Origin: Stenotrophomonas acidaminiphila
GTDB taxonomy: Bacteria > Pseudomonadota > Gammaproteobacteria > Xanthomonadales > Xanthomonadaceae
Direction of reading: 5' to 3'
Length of the DNA: 64,000 nucleotides
Assembly (NCBI GenBank): GCA_002951995.1
Contig: CP019797.1
Location: forward strand, 3,146,501 to 3,210,500
Positions 6,968 through 16,654 of the stretch are shown in pieces; positions within the stretch are counted from its first letter, which is position 1, and every line of letters begins with the position of its first letter. The translations under genes and the position numbers were made by a program. Below the pieces are notes generated by a model that searched no databases, was not told where the DNA came from, and saw only the letters and a list, made by a program, of their open reading frames with translations.

Positions 6968-9795
6968 ATGACATCCGTTCTCCCCCTGCTGCTCGCGCTG
7001 CCATTCCTGATGGCCGCGCTCATCGCCCTGCATGGCCGCCTGTCGCGCACGGCCGCGGCGTGGGTGGCCGGTGCCGCCCCCCTGCTGGGCCTGGTGCTGC
7101 TGGGAACGATGACCCCGGCCGTGCTCGACGGCGCGGTACTGCGCGAAAGCTGGCCCTGGCTGCCGCGGATCGGGCTGGAGGCCACCCTGCGCCTGGACGG
7201 GCTGGCGTGGATGTTCGCCGGGCTGGTGCTGGGCATCGGCGCGCTGGTGGTGCTGTACGCGCGCTACTACCTCTCGGCGCAGGACAGCACGCGCCGCTTC
7301 TACAGCTGCCTGCTGCTGTTCATGGGCGCGATGCTGGGCATGGTGCTGTCCGGCAACCTGCTGCTGCTGATGGTGTTCTGGGAGCTGACCAGCATCAGTT
7401 CGTTCCTGCTGATCGGCTTCTGGTCGCACCGCCGCGACGCCCGCGAGGGCGCGCGCATGGCGTTCGTCGTCACCGGCGGCGGCGGGCTGGCGCTGCTGGC
7501 CGGCGTGCTGCTGATCGGCCGCATCGTCGGCAGCTTCGACCTGGACGTGGTGCTGGCCTCGGGCGACCTGATCCGTGGCAGCGCGCTGTATCCGTGGGCG
7601 CTGCTGCTGGTTCTGGCCGGCATCTTCACCAAGAGCGCGCAGTTCCCGTTCCATTTCTGGCTGCCGCACGCGATGGCCGCGCCCACCCCGGTATCGGCCT
7701 ACCTGCACTCGGCGACGATGGTGAAGGCCGGTGTGTTCCTGCTGGCGCGGCTGCACCCGGCGCTGGCCGGCAGCGAACTGTTCTTCTACCTGGTCAGCGG
7801 CATTGGCGCGATCACCCTGCTGGTCGGCGCCTGGAATGCGATCTTCCAGCATGACCTCAAGGGCCTGCTGGCCTATTCGACGATCTCGCACTTGGGCCTG
7901 ATCACCCTGCTGTTCGGCCTGTCCACGCCGATGGCCGTGGTCGCCGGCGTGTTCCATATCCTCAACCACGCCACCTTCAAGGCCTCGCTGTTCATGGCCG
8001 CGGGGATCATCGACCACGAAACCGGCACCCGTGACATGCGCCGCCTTGGCGGCCTGCGGCGGCTGATGCCCATCACCAGCACGCTGGCGATCATCGCCTC
8101 GCTGGCGATGGCGGGCATCCCGCTGCTCAACGGCTTCCTGTCCAAGGAAATGCTGTTCGCCGAGGCGCTGGCCACCGGCGGCCCGCAGTGGATGCGCACG
8201 GCGATGAGCTCGGCCGCGCTGCTGGCCGGCATCCTCGGCGTCGCCTACAGCCTGCGCTTCGTCCACGACACCTTCTTCGGCAAGGGCCCGCTCGACATCG
8301 AGGGGTGCCGCACGAACCGCCGCGCTGGATGAAGGTCCCGGTGGAGGTGCTGGTGCTGATCTGCCTGGCGGTCGGCATTGCCCCGGCGCTGACCGTGGCC
8401 CCCGTGCTGCACGCCGCCGCGCAGTCGATCCTCGGCGCCGCCATGCCCGTCTACAGCCTGTCGGTCTGGCACGGCTTCAACCTGCCCCTGGCGATGAGCG
8501 CGGTCGGCGTGGCCGGCGGCATCGCGCTGTATGCCGGCCTGCGCCGGCGCACCGACCTGTATGCCGCGCGCAACCGCCCGGTCGGCAAGCTGCTGTTCCA
8601 GCGCGGCATGGACGCGCTGTTCGGGCTGGCCCAGCGCATCACCCACGCGCTGGCGGACGGCAGCCTGCAGCGCATGCTGCTGGCGCTGGTGCTGGTGGCG
8701 GTGATCGTGGCCGGTGCGCCGTACGCCGCCGCCCCGGCATGGCCGGCCTGGCCGGCGGCGCAGCCGATGCCGCTGCTGGGCTGGGCACTGTGGCTGGTGA
8801 TGCTGGCCTGCGCCCTGGGCGCGCTGTTCCTGTACCGGCAGCGCCTGCTGGCGGTGATCGTGGTGGGCGGTTCCGGGCTGATGGTGGCGCTGGCGTTCGT
8901 GTTCCTGTCCGCGCCGGACCTGGCGTTGACCCAGCTGATGGTGGAGATGGTGACCCTGGTGCTGATGCTGCTGGGCATGAACTACCTGCCGGCGCAGTCG
9001 CCACCCGAGCGCACGCCGTGGCGCAAGCGCCGCGACGCGCTGATCGCGGTGGTCGCCGGCGGCGGCCTGGCCGCGCTGGCCTACACCATGATGACCCTGC
9101 CGCCCAACACCGTGGCCGGCGAGATGCTGCAGCGCGCGCTGCCCGAGGCCTACGGCCGCAACGTGGTGAACGTGATCCTGGTCGACTTCCGCGGCTTCGA
9201 TACCTTCGGCGAAATCACCGTGTTCGGCATCGCCGCGCTGGTGGTGCATGCGCTGCTGCGCCGCGCGCGCATGGCGCCCGAGCAGATCATGCCCGGCCCG
9301 CCGATCAAGCTGCCGGTACCGGCCGACCTGGCGCAGATCATGTTCCCGCTCACCCTCACCGTGTCGATCTTCCTGTTCCTGCGTGGCCACAACGCCCCGG
9401 GCGGTGGCTTCATCGCCGGGCTGGTGCTGGCGGTGCCGCTGCTGATCCAGTACGTGATCCAGGGCACGGTGTCGGTGGAATCGCGCTTCGGCTTCGATTA
9501 CATCCGCTGCATCGGCGTGGGCCTGCTGGTCGCCGTGCTCAGCGGCATGGCGTCGATGCTGTTCGGGGTTCCGTTCCTGACCAGCGGCCACCTCGACCTG
9601 CACCTGCCGCTGATCGGCGAGCTGCCGCTGGCCAGCGCGATGGGCTTTGACACCGGCGTGTACCTGGTGGTGTTCGGCGGGGTGATGCTGATCCTGTCGA
9701 TGATGGGCACCGTCAAGCCGTCGCGCACGCGCAGCGCGCGCCATGGCGAGATCGACATCCACCGCCGTTCGCCGCGCACCGGGGAGATGCATTGA
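6968..9795 (+). CDS. mnhA: Mrp/Mnh/Pha antiporter subunit A-B fusion, frameshifted as read
   Basis: Largest subunit of the multisubunit Na+(K+)/H+ antiporter, related to NuoL of complex I; inner membrane. Frame one (6968-8332) holds the NuoL-like core: MVFWELTSISSFLLIGFW, the key Lys in AGIFTKSAQFPFHFWLP and the His motif ATFKASLFMAAG. A second frame (to 9795) resumes at PHEPPRWMKVPVEVL and continues through the A C-terminus and an MnhB-like domain (LFLRGHNAPGGGFIAGLV). The two join at the G4 run 8302-8305: one extra G restores a single product of about 940 residues, the fused AB type known as PhaAB. An ATG at 8329 would be the start of the second part if the two are truly split. Confidence 0.85.
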
Positions 9796-10169
9796 TGGAA
9801 CTGGCCCTGGCAAGCGCGATTGGCGTGCTCACCGCGATCGGCGTGTACCTGCTGCTGCGCGCGCGCAGCTTCGACGTCATCCTCGGCATGACCTTCCTGT
9901 CCTATGCCACCAACCTGCTGATCTTCAGCGCCGGGCGCCTGGCCAGCGGCAAGGCGCCGGTGCTCAAGGACGGCGTGGCCCCGGACCTGGCGCACTACAC
10001 CGACCCGCTGCCGCAGGCGCTGGTACTGACCGCCATCGTCATCGCCTTCGCCATGACCGCGGTCAGCATCGTGCTGGCGATACGCAGCCGCAGTGACAAC
10101 CACAGCGACCACGTCGACGCGCACGAGCCCGACGACGGCCGCGACGCCGGCAACCGGGAGGGCGCATGA
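9795..10169 (+). CDS. mnhC: Antiporter subunit C (NuoK-like)
   Basis: 124 residues, three membrane helices, homologous to NuoK of complex I. It starts MELALASAIGVLTAIGVYLL and carries the family segments SFDVILGMTFLSYATNLLIF and DPLPQALVLTAIVIAFAMTA, where the DPLPQALVLTAIVI block is highly conserved in MnhC/MrpC. The tail is hydrophilic and His/Asp-rich. I use the ATG at 9795, which shares a base with the TGA of the AB gene; a TTG three bases earlier is the only alternative. It is required for assembly of the antiporter complex. Confidence 0.92.
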   Translation: MELALASAIGVLTAIGVYLLLRARSFDVILGMTFLSYATNLLIFSAGRLASGKAPVLKDGVAPDLAHYTDPLPQALVLTAIVIAFAMTAVSIVLAIRSRSDNHSDHVDAHEPDDGRDAGNREGA

Positions 10170-11710
10170 ACCACCTGCCGATTCTGCCGGTCCTGGTACC
10201 GCTGCTGGGCGCGTCGCTGTCGTTGTTCGTCGAACACCGGCGCTACGGGCCGAAGGTGCAGCGCAGCGTGGCCTGGGCCAGCATGGTGGTACTGGCACTG
10301 GTCGAAGGGCTGCTGATCGCCGCCACCAGCCAGGGCGAGACCATGGTGTACCTGCTGGGCGACTGGCCGGCGCGGCTGGGCATCGCCCTGGTCGCCGACC
10401 GCCTGGCCGGCTGGATGCTTGGCACCACGCTGCTGCTGGCCGCGGCCTGCCTGTTGCATGCGTGCACCGGCTGGGACCGCCGCGCGCCGCACTTCCATGC
10501 CCTGTTCCAGTTCCAGCTGGTCGGTCTCAACGGCGCCTTCCTGACCGGGGACATCTTCAACCTGTTCGTGTTCTTCGAGGTGCTGCTGATCGCCTCCTAC
10601 GGCCTGCTGCTGTCCGGCGGCCGCGGCCTGCGCCTGCGCATCGGCCTGCACTACGTGGTGTTCAACGTCTCGGCCTCGACCGTGTTCCTGATCGCACTGG
10701 GCATGCTCTATGCCACCCTGGGCACGCTCAACATGGCCGAGATCGGGCAGCGCATCGCCGAGCTTCCGCCGACCCACCTGAAGCTGGCCAAGGCCGCGCT
10801 GGGCCTGCTGCTGGTGGTGTTCTGCGCCAAGGCCGCGCTGCTGCCGCTGTACCTGTGGCTGCCCGAATCGTATGCGCGCGCACCGGCGGCGGTGGCGGCG
10901 CTGTTCGTGATCATGACCAAGGTCGGCCTGTACGCGGTGCTGCGCGTCGGCACGCTGTGGTTCGGCGAGGGCGCCGGCGCACTGGCCGGCTATGGCGCCG
11001 GCTGGCTGCTGTGGGCCGGCATCGGCACCCTGCTGCTGGGCGCGCTGGGCGCACTGGCGGCGACCCGGCTGCGGGTGCAGGTGGCGTACCTGGTGGTGGT
11101 TTCGGCGGCGACCCTGTTCATCGCCTTCGCGCTGGGCAACGCCGGGACCATCTCGGCCGGGCTGTACTACCTGCCGCACAGCACGTTCACCGCGGCCGCA
11201 CTGTTCCTGGTCGCCGACCTGATCCGCCGCCGGCGCTGGCGCGCCGGCGAACGCGGCGAACGCGACCTGGCCGCCGCGCTGCCGGGCAAGACCATCCCCG
11301 GCCTGCTGTTCCTGGTCGGCGCGGTGGCGGTGGCGGGGCTGCCACCGCTGGCCGGCTTCCTGGCCAAGGCCGCGCTGCTGTCGGCGGTGCCCGACGCGCA
11401 TACCGGACTGGTCTGGGCGGCGGTACTGGGCAGCAGCCTGCTGGTGATCATCGGCCTGGTACGCAGCGGCATCCGCCTGTTCTGGCACGTGCCCGGCGAG
11501 GACGACGCGCCGCCAGCACCCGCGAGCGAAGTGCCGGCGCGACCGTTCGAGACCGCCGCCACCACCGCGCTGCTGGCCTGCGCACTGGCGATGAGCGTGT
11601 TCGCCGCGCCGCTGATGCGGCAGACCGACGCCATTGCCGCGCAGCTGCTGGCGCCGCAGCAATACCTGCACGACGTGCGCGGCGCCACGCCGCAATCGAG
11701 GCTGCCATGA
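10166..11710 (+). CDS. mnhD: Antiporter subunit D (NuoM/N-like)
   Basis: 514 residues with about 14 membrane helices; NuoM/NuoN-type proton-translocating subunit. Signatures: GDIFNLFVFFEVLLIASYGLL (the conserved membrane Glu), KAALLPLYLWLPESYARAPA (Lys and the LPxSYA motif) and the C-terminal GLPPLAGFLAKAALL. The start overlaps mnhC by ATGA at 10166. The C-terminal tail after about residue 445 is more hydrophilic. Together with subunit A it is expected to form the cation/proton pathways of the Mrp complex. Confidence 0.95.
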   Translation: MNHLPILPVLVPLLGASLSLFVEHRRYGPKVQRSVAWASMVVLALVEGLLIAATSQGETMVYLLGDWPARLGIALVADRLAGWMLGTTLLLAAACLLHACTGWDRRAPHFHALFQFQLVGLNGAFLTGDIFNLFVFFEVLLIASYGLLLSGGRGLRLRIGLHYVVFNVSASTVFLIALGMLYATLGTLNMAEIGQRIAELPPTHLKLAKAALGLLLVVFCAKAALLPLYLWLPESYARAPAAVAALFVIMTKVGLYAVLRVGTLWFGEGAGALAGYGAGWLLWAGIGTLLLGALGALAATRLRVQVAYLVVVSAATLFIAFALGNAGTISAGLYYLPHSTFTAAALFLVADLIRRRRWRAGERGERDLAAALPGKTIPGLLFLVGAVAVAGLPPLAGFLAKAALLSAVPDAHTGLVWAAVLGSSLLVIIGLVRSGIRLFWHVPGEDDAPPAPASEVPARPFETAATTALLACALAMSVFAAPLMRQTDAIAAQLLAPQQYLHDVRGATPQSRLP

Positions 11711-12213
11711 GCGCGCGCCGGCCCCTGCTGCGGCGGCTGTTCCCCTCGCCCGCGCTGTCGATCACCGTGGTCGCGTTCTGGCTGGTCATGTCCGCCAGCT
11801 TCGACCTCGGCCAGCTGCTGCTCGGCATGTTGCTGGGCGTGGTGATTCCGCTGTTCGCCGCGCGCCTTGACCGCGAGTTCGCCCGCATCGGCACGCTGCG
11901 GCCATTGCCGCGGCTGGTATGCGTGATGTTGTGGGACATCCTGCTGTCCAACTTCCGCGTCGCCGCGCAGGTGCTGGGGCCCGAGCGCAGGCTCACCCCG
12001 GGGTTCATCTGGGTGCCGCTGGACATCGGCAACATCCACGGCATCGCCGCGCTGACCAGCCTCATCACCCTCACCCCGGGCACGGTGTCCTCCGCCCTGT
12101 CCGACGACCGCCGCTACCTGCTGGTGCACGTGCTGCACCTGGAGGACCCGCAGGCCCTGATCGCCGAGATCAAGTCCCGCTACGAGGCGCCGCTGATGGA
12201 GATCTTCCCGTGA
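11707..12213 (+). CDS. mnhE: Antiporter subunit E
   Basis: 168 residues with an N-terminal membrane domain and a cytoplasmic C-terminus. Family features: SITVVAFWLVMSASFDLGQL, WDILLSNFRVAAQVLGPE, and the MnhE signature TSLITLTPGTVSSALSDD followed by LLVHVLHLED. It starts at an ATGA overlap with mnhD (11707). It is one of the small subunits without a complex I counterpart; its exact role is not established, but it is needed for activity in studied Mrp systems. Confidence 0.93.
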   Translation: MSARRPLLRRLFPSPALSITVVAFWLVMSASFDLGQLLLGMLLGVVIPLFAARLDREFARIGTLRPLPRLVCVMLWDILLSNFRVAAQVLGPERRLTPGFIWVPLDIGNIHGIAALTSLITLTPGTVSSALSDDRRYLLVHVLHLEDPQALIAEIKSRYEAPLMEIFP

Positions 12214-12494
12214 CCGGACTCCTGGTTTTCCAGACCACCGTGGTGGTGTGCATGCACATGGTCGCGCTGGCGATGCTGCTGGCGCTGTGGCGCCTGCTGC
12301 GCGGGCCGACGGTGCCCGACCGCATCCTCGCCCTGGACACGCTTTCGGTTACCGCCATCGCCGAACTGATGCTGTTCGGCATGTACCTCAATTCGGCGGT
12401 CTACTTCGAGGCCGCGCTGGTGATCGCCATGCTCGGCTTCTGCAGCACCGTGGTGCTGAGCAAGTTCGTGCTGCGCCGGGACATCGTCGAATGA
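12210..12494 (+). CDS. mnhF: Antiporter subunit F
   Basis: 94 residues, three membrane helices. The MnhF motif LLRGPTVPDRILALDTLS is present with the conserved PDR, followed by two helices and the ending LSKFVLRRD. The start is GTG at 12210 in a GTGA overlap with the stop of mnhE; no ATG is available at the right place. In Mrp systems this subunit has been linked to bile-salt and cation export, but that is family knowledge only. Confidence 0.9.
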   Translation: MTGLLVFQTTVVVCMHMVALAMLLALWRLLRGPTVPDRILALDTLSVTAIAELMLFGMYLNSAVYFEAALVIAMLGFCSTVVLSKFVLRRDIVE

Positions 12495-12862
12495 TGGCCG
12501 TGCTGCCCTTCGTGCTGTCGGCGCTGCTGCTGTTCGGCTGCTTCTTCATCCTGGTCGGCGCGCTCGGCCTGGTCCGGTTGTCGGACTTCTTCAAGCGCCT
12601 GCACGCCCCCACCAAGGCCAGCACGCTGGGCGTGGGCTGCGTGCTGGTGTGCTCGGTGGCGTACCACATCTTCCTCGGCGAGGATCCGCAGCCACGCGAG
12701 CTGCTGATCACCGTGTTCCTGTTCATCACCGCACCGGTGAGCGCCCACATGATGGCCAAGGCGGCCCTGTCGCTGATGATGGAAAGCCGGCCGGAAGTGC
12801 CGGGCGACGACAGCGCGCGCAGGGAACAGCTGCCACCGCCGGAAGCGCGCGACGGCGACTGA
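12491..12862 (+). CDS. mnhG: Antiporter subunit G
   Basis: 123 residues, three membrane helices. Family signature: FFILVGALGLVRLSDFFKRLHAPTKASTLGVG, the conserved R-L-x-D-x-x-x-R-L-H-A block, then FLFITAPVSAHMMAKAA. The hydrophilic C-terminus of about 25 residues (SRPEVPGDDSARREQ) is an extension. The ATG at 12491 overlaps mnhF by four bases. It is the last gene of the antiporter operon, which therefore runs A/B-C-D-E-F-G in the standard order. Confidence 0.93.
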   Translation: MMAVLPFVLSALLLFGCFFILVGALGLVRLSDFFKRLHAPTKASTLGVGCVLVCSVAYHIFLGEDPQPRELLITVFLFITAPVSAHMMAKAALSLMMESRPEVPGDDSARREQLPPPEARDGD

Positions 12863-12950
12863 GGCGACGCGCGCAGGCGGCGCCCATGTCATCACGCTTT
12901 CACCTGCGACGGGCAGGCTTGGGGCTCCGCGCCGCATCGCCCTTCCGCCC

Positions 12951-13457
12951 ATGCAACCGCGCAAGACCGACCTCGCGCATGCCGCCCTCCAGGCCCACCG
13001 TGCCCCGCTGGACCTGCGCCAGCGCCGCGCCCTGATCCTGTGCGACGGCAAGCGCGACCTGGCCGAGCTGGTCACCCTGCTCGGTGACGACGCCCCGGCC
13101 CTGATCGCGCGGCTGCAGCGTGACGGCTACCTGCACATGGCACAGCCGGAACCGGCGCCGGCAGCCGTGCCCGACGCCGCGCCATCGGCGGCGGCACGGC
13201 GCCGCTCGCTGGTGGCCGCGCGCATCTACCTGCTGGACATGCTGGCACTGCAGCGCCACCCCGCCGCCGCGCGCCTGCACCAGCTGCTGCAGGCCACCCG
13301 CGGCGAAGACGATACCGTGCATGCGCTGCGGCTGGCGCTGGCGCAGTTGCCGGCAATGGCGTCGGACGGCTACGTCGGCCGCGTGCGCGATCGCCTGCGC
13401 GAAGTACTGCCCGAGTCTTGCCTGGCAGCGGTGCTGGACACACCGCTGCCGGCCTGA
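12951..13457 (+). CDS. Hypothetical soluble protein
   Basis: 168 residues, no recognised family. The first 60 residues include a helix-rich block LDLRQRRALILCDGKRDLAELVTLLGDDAPALIARLQRDGYL, which reads like a small winged-helix or PilZ-adjacent segment seen in xanthomonad hypotheticals. An Ala/Pro linker and a second helical domain (residues 90-165) follow. There is no signal peptide and no obvious Shine-Dalgarno sequence before the ATG. It begins 88 bases after the antiporter operon and converges on hmgA, whose stop is 2 bases away. Function unknown. Confidence 0.6.
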   Translation: MQPRKTDLAHAALQAHRAPLDLRQRRALILCDGKRDLAELVTLLGDDAPALIARLQRDGYLHMAQPEPAPAAVPDAAPSAAARRRSLVAARIYLLDMLALQRHPAAARLHQLLQATRGEDDTVHALRLALAQLPAMASDGYVGRVRDRLREVLPESCLAAVLDTPLPA

Positions 13458-13458
13458 G

Positions 13459-14754
13459 TCACCGCGGCGGCGCGAAGTTGTCGCGCAGCCCGCTCCAGCA
13501 GGCCTGGTAGTCGCGCTGCCGGTGCGCGGCGGCGATGGCCTGCTCGGTCGGGCGGATCACGCCACGGGTCTCGAACATGAACGCCATGGTGTCGGTGATC
13601 ACGTCCGGCCGCGACAGGTCGGCGGCGGAGGCCTTGTCGAACGTGGCCGCGTCCGGGCCATGGCCGGTCATGCAGTTGTGGATCGAGCAGCCGCCCGGCA
13701 CGAAGCCCTCGGCCTTGGCGTCGTACGCGCCATGCACCAGGCCCATGAACTCGCTGGCGATGTTGCGGTGGAACCACGGCGGGCGGAACGTGTCCTGGGC
13801 CACCAGCCAGCGCGGCGGGAAGATCACGAAATCCAGGTTGCTGGTGCCGGGCGTGTCGCTGGGCGAATGCAACACCAGGAAAATCGACGGGTCCGGATGG
13901 TCATGGCTGATCGAGCCGATGGTGTTGAAGCGGCGCAGGTCGTAGCGGTACGGCGCGTAGTTGCCATGCCAGCCGACCACGTCCAGCGGCGAATGGCCGA
14001 TGCCCGCGCGCCATAGCCGGCCCTGGAACTTGGCGACCAGTTCGAAATCGCCCTCCAGGTGCTCGTACGCGGCCACCGGCGTTTCGAAATCACGCGGGTT
14101 GGCCAGGCCGTTGCTGCCGATCGGGCCGAGGTCGGGCAGCTTCAGCAGCGCGCCGAAGTTCTCGCAGACATAGCCGCGCGCCTGCCCGTCCGGCAGCTCC
14201 ACCGCGAAACGCACGCCGCGCGGGATCACCGCGATCTGCTGCGGTTCGACCTCCAGCACGCCCATCTCGGTGCGCAGCCGCAGCCGGCCCAGCTGCGGCA
14301 CGACCAGCAGCTCGCCATCGGCGTTGTAGAAGTAGCGGCCGCGCATGTCGGCGTTGGCCGCGTACAGGTGGATCGCGGCGCCGGCATGCGCCTCGGGCGA
14401 GCCGTTGCCGCCCATGGTGTACAGGCCCTCGACGAAATCGGTGGGCGCCTGCGGCAGCGGCAGCGGGTTCCAGCGCAGCTGGTTGGGCGACACCGCCGCG
14501 TGGCTGAAATCGCCGTGCAGGCACGGCTGCGCGAACGGGGTGAACTCGCCGTGCATGGCCGCCGGGCGGATGCGGTACAGCCAGCTGCGGCGGTTGCTGC
14601 CGCGCGGCGCGGTGAACGCGGTGCCGGTCAGCTGCTCGGCATACAGCCCGTGGGTCACGCGCTGCGGCGAGTTGCGCCCCACCGGCAGGGTGCCGGGCAC
14701 CGCCTCGGTGGCGAACTCGTTGCCGAAACCGGTCTGATAATCGTTGCTGAGCAT
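13459..14754 (-). CDS. hmgA: Homogentisate 1,2-dioxygenase
   Basis: Fe(II) ring-cleaving dioxygenase that turns homogentisate into maleylacetoacetate in tyrosine/phenylalanine catabolism. 431 residues, full length: [20 protein letters not shown] at the start, then [11 protein letters not shown]. The metal ligands are in [15 protein letters not shown] (His, Glu) and in NCMTGHGPD (His). It is downstream of hppD on the same strand, 68 bases away, so the two form a catabolic operon. The later enzymes (maleylacetoacetate isomerase, fumarylacetoacetase) are not in the window. Loss of this enzyme typically gives brown pyomelanin pigment. Confidence 0.97.
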   Translation of the reverse strand: MLSNDYQTGFGNEFATEAVPGTLPVGRNSPQRVTHGLYAEQLTGTAFTAPRGSNRRSWLYRIRPAAMHGEFTPFAQPCLHGDFSHAAVSPNQLRWNPLPLPQAPTDFVEGLYTMGGNGSPEAHAGAAIHLYAANADMRGRYFYNADGELLVVPQLGRLRLRTEMGVLEVEPQQIAVIPRGVRFAVELPDGQARGYVCENFGALLKLPDLGPIGSNGLANPRDFETPVAAYEHLEGDFELVAKFQGRLWRAGIGHSPLDVVGWHGNYAPYRYDLRRFNTIGSISHDHPDPSIFLVLHSPSDTPGTSNLDFVIFPPRWLVAQDTFRPPWFHRNIASEFMGLVHGAYDAKAEGFVPGGCSIHNCMTGHGPDAATFDKASAADLSRPDVITDTMAFMFETRGVIRPTEQAIAAAHRQRDYQACWSGLRDNFAPPR

Positions 14755-14785
14755 GGAGCTGCCTGCCTGTTTGCTGTTTTCAGAG

Positions 14786-14806
14786 CCCTCTCCCTACCGG
14801 AGAGGG
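14786..14806. repeat. Hairpin between hppD and hmgA
   Basis: CCCTCTCC and GGAGAGGG form a perfect 8-bp stem around CTACC; on the - strand the loop reads GGTAG. There is no T tract on the hmgA-hppD strand, so it is more likely a REP-like or mRNA-stability hairpin between the two operon genes than a terminator. Confidence 0.45.
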
Positions 14807-14822
14807 GCCTGGAGCGCTTTGC

Positions 14823-15938
14823 TTACAGCACGCCGCGCTTGATCTGGTCGCGCTCGATGCTCTCGAACAGCGCCTGGAAGTTGCCTTCACCGAAACCTTC
14901 GTTGCCCTTGCGCTGGATGATCTCGAAGAAGATCGGGCCGATGCAGTTCTGGGTGAAGATCTGCAGCAGCTTGCGCTGCTTGGTTTCCGGGTCGGCGTCG
15001 ATCAGGATCTTGTTCCTGCGCAGGCGCGGCACGTCCTCGCCATTGTCGGGGATGCGCAGGTCGACCACGTCGAAGTAGGTGTCCGGCGTGTCCAGGAACT
15101 CGATGCCGTGCGCACGCATCGCCTCGACGGTGTCATAGATGTTGTCGGTGAAGCAGGCGATGTGCTGGATGCCCTCGCCCTTGTACGCGTCCAGGTACTC
15201 GTTGATCTGGCTCTTCGGGTCGGACGACTCGTTGAGCGGAATGCGCACGATGCCGTCCGGCGCGGTCATCGCCTTGGACACCAGGCCGGTCTTGGCGCCC
15301 TTGATGTCGAAGTAGCGGATCTCGCGGAAGTTGAACAGGCGCTCGTAGTAATCCGACCACTTCTGCATGTTGCCCAGGTACAGGTTGTGGGTCAGGTGGT
15401 CGATGAAGGTCAGGCCGAAGCCCTTCGGGTCCTGCTCGGCGCCGTCCACCGGCACGTAGTCCGCATCGTAGATGCTGCCGGCCTCGCCATAGCGGTCCAC
15501 CAGGTACAGCATGCAGTCGCCGATGCCCTTGATCACCGGCGCCGGCACCGCGCGGGTGTCGGCCAGCAGTGTCACTTCCTCGGCGCCGTTGCCCAGCGCC
15601 GCGGACAGCACCTCGGCGGCCGGCTTCTGGAAGCGGATGGCGAAACCGCAGGCGCACGGGCCGTGCTTGGCGGCGAAGTCGGCGGCGAACGAATCCGGCT
15701 CCTCGTTCACCAGGAAGTTGACGCCGCCTTGACGGTAGACGGTAATAGCACGCTGCCGATGGCGGAGCACGGCAGTGAATCCCATGTTCCTGAAGTAGTC
15801 GTGCAGCCCGGCGGCCTGACCGGCCGGCGCGGCGAATTCGACGAACTCGAAACCGTCGATGCCCATCGGGTTCTCGAAGGTGGTCACCTGCATGCCCAGG
15901 TTGGGCGCGTTGGATGCGGCGTGGACGTGGGTGTTCAT
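14823..15938 (-). CDS. hppD: 4-hydroxyphenylpyruvate dioxygenase
   Basis: Converts 4-hydroxyphenylpyruvate to homogentisate, the substrate of the next gene. 371 residues with two vicinal-oxygen-chelate halves. Fe(II) ligands: His in FIDHLTHNLYLG, His in GEGIQHIACFTDN and Glu in GPIFFEIIQRKGNEGFGEGNF; the latter block is also the product-binding end. The start is the ATG at 15938 because GGAGG lies about 7 bases upstream; an upstream in-frame start would add 19 atypical residues. It is transcribed away from a MarR-type gene with a palindrome in between. Confidence 0.97.
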   Translation of the reverse strand: MNTHVHAASNAPNLGMQVTTFENPMGIDGFEFVEFAAPAGQAAGLHDYFRNMGFTAVLRHRQRAITVYRQGGVNFLVNEEPDSFAADFAAKHGPCACGFAIRFQKPAAEVLSAALGNGAEEVTLLADTRAVPAPVIKGIGDCMLYLVDRYGEAGSIYDADYVPVDGAEQDPKGFGLTFIDHLTHNLYLGNMQKWSDYYERLFNFREIRYFDIKGAKTGLVSKAMTAPDGIVRIPLNESSDPKSQINEYLDAYKGEGIQHIACFTDNIYDTVEAMRAHGIEFLDTPDTYFDVVDLRIPDNGEDVPRLRRNKILIDADPETKQRKLLQIFTQNCIGPIFFEIIQRKGNEGFGEGNFQALFESIERDQIKRGVL

Positions 15939-16027
15939 GGGTTGCCTCCGGAAGTGGGTCGTCGCCGCAGCCGGCGGCGCAATACAGGAAGACACGCGGC
16001 GAACGCGGGTCAGAACCGAAGGTTATA

Positions 16028-16041
16028 GTTTCACATGAAAC
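16028..16041. promoter_or_regulatory. Palindromic operator candidate for the MarR-type regulator
   Basis: GTTTCACATGAAAC: perfect 6-bp half sites GTTTCA/TGAAAC separated by 2 bases. It lies in the 125-base divergent region between hppD and the MarR gene, 22 bases upstream of the regulator ATG. Both the position and the symmetry suit a MarR dimer that controls itself and the hppD-hmgA operon. Confidence 0.55.
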
Positions 16042-16063
16042 CACCATCAAGGTGCACTGCAGC

Positions 16064-16558
16064 ATGAGCGCTTCCGATTACAGCAAGTCCACCAGCATCC
16101 GTGCCTCGCACGTGCTGCTCGATCTAGAACAGTTCCTGCCCTACCGCATCAGCGTGCTGTCCAACCGGGTCAGCGGCAACATCGCGCGCCTGTACGGCGA
16201 GCGCTATGGCCTGTCGATCCCGGAATGGCGCGTGATCACCATCCTGGCGCTGTACCCCGGCTCGTCGGCGAGCGAGGTGTCCGAACGCACGGCGATGGAC
16301 AAGGTCGCGGTGAGCCGCGCGGTGGCGCGCCTGCTGGAGCGCGGCTTCATCCGCCGCGAGACCCATGGCGACGACCGCCGCCGCTCGGTGCTGGCGCTGT
16401 CGGCGGCCGGTTTCGAGGTCTACGAGACCGTCGCGCCGATGGTGATGGAGATCACCCGCAAGCTGATGTCGGTGCTCACCGAAGAAGAAGAGCAGGTGCT
16501 GGAACGGCTCATCACCCGCCTGGCCGATGCCGGCCTGGCGCAGATGACCCTGGATTGA
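16064..16558 (+). CDS. MarR-family transcriptional regulator, probably of homogentisate catabolism
   Basis: 164 residues with a typical MarR winged helix: LEQFLPYRISVLSNRVSGNIARLYGERYGLSIPEWRVI, recognition helix region MDKVAVSRAVARLLERGFIRRE, wing THGDDRRRSVLALS and C-terminal dimerisation helix. The start at 16064 is the first ATG matching family length. It is divergent from hppD with a 14-bp palindrome between them. MarR or IclR regulators commonly repress homogentisate genes until an aromatic intermediate binds, so this is its likely role. The direct effector is not visible from sequence. Confidence 0.88.
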   Translation: MSASDYSKSTSIRASHVLLDLEQFLPYRISVLSNRVSGNIARLYGERYGLSIPEWRVITILALYPGSSASEVSERTAMDKVAVSRAVARLLERGFIRRETHGDDRRRSVLALSAAGFEVYETVAPMVMEITRKLMSVLTEEEEQVLERLITRLADAGLAQMTLD

Positions 16559-16625
16559 AACGCCTGGGGGTCCCTCCCGTGAAAGCGGGGCAGGCCCTGC
16601 AGGAGACGTCCCGATGCAGTCCATG

Positions 16626-16648
16626 CGGCGCAGGCTGCGCATCCACCG
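16626..16648 (+). repeat. Possible REP remnant between convergent genes
   Basis: GCGCAG-G-CTGCGC is followed by the tail ATCCACC, the same tail as the palindrome at 53566-53588. It lies in the 96-base gap between two convergent genes. The short stem and missing GTAG head make this tentative. Confidence 0.3.
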
Positions 16649-16654
16649 CTCTGC

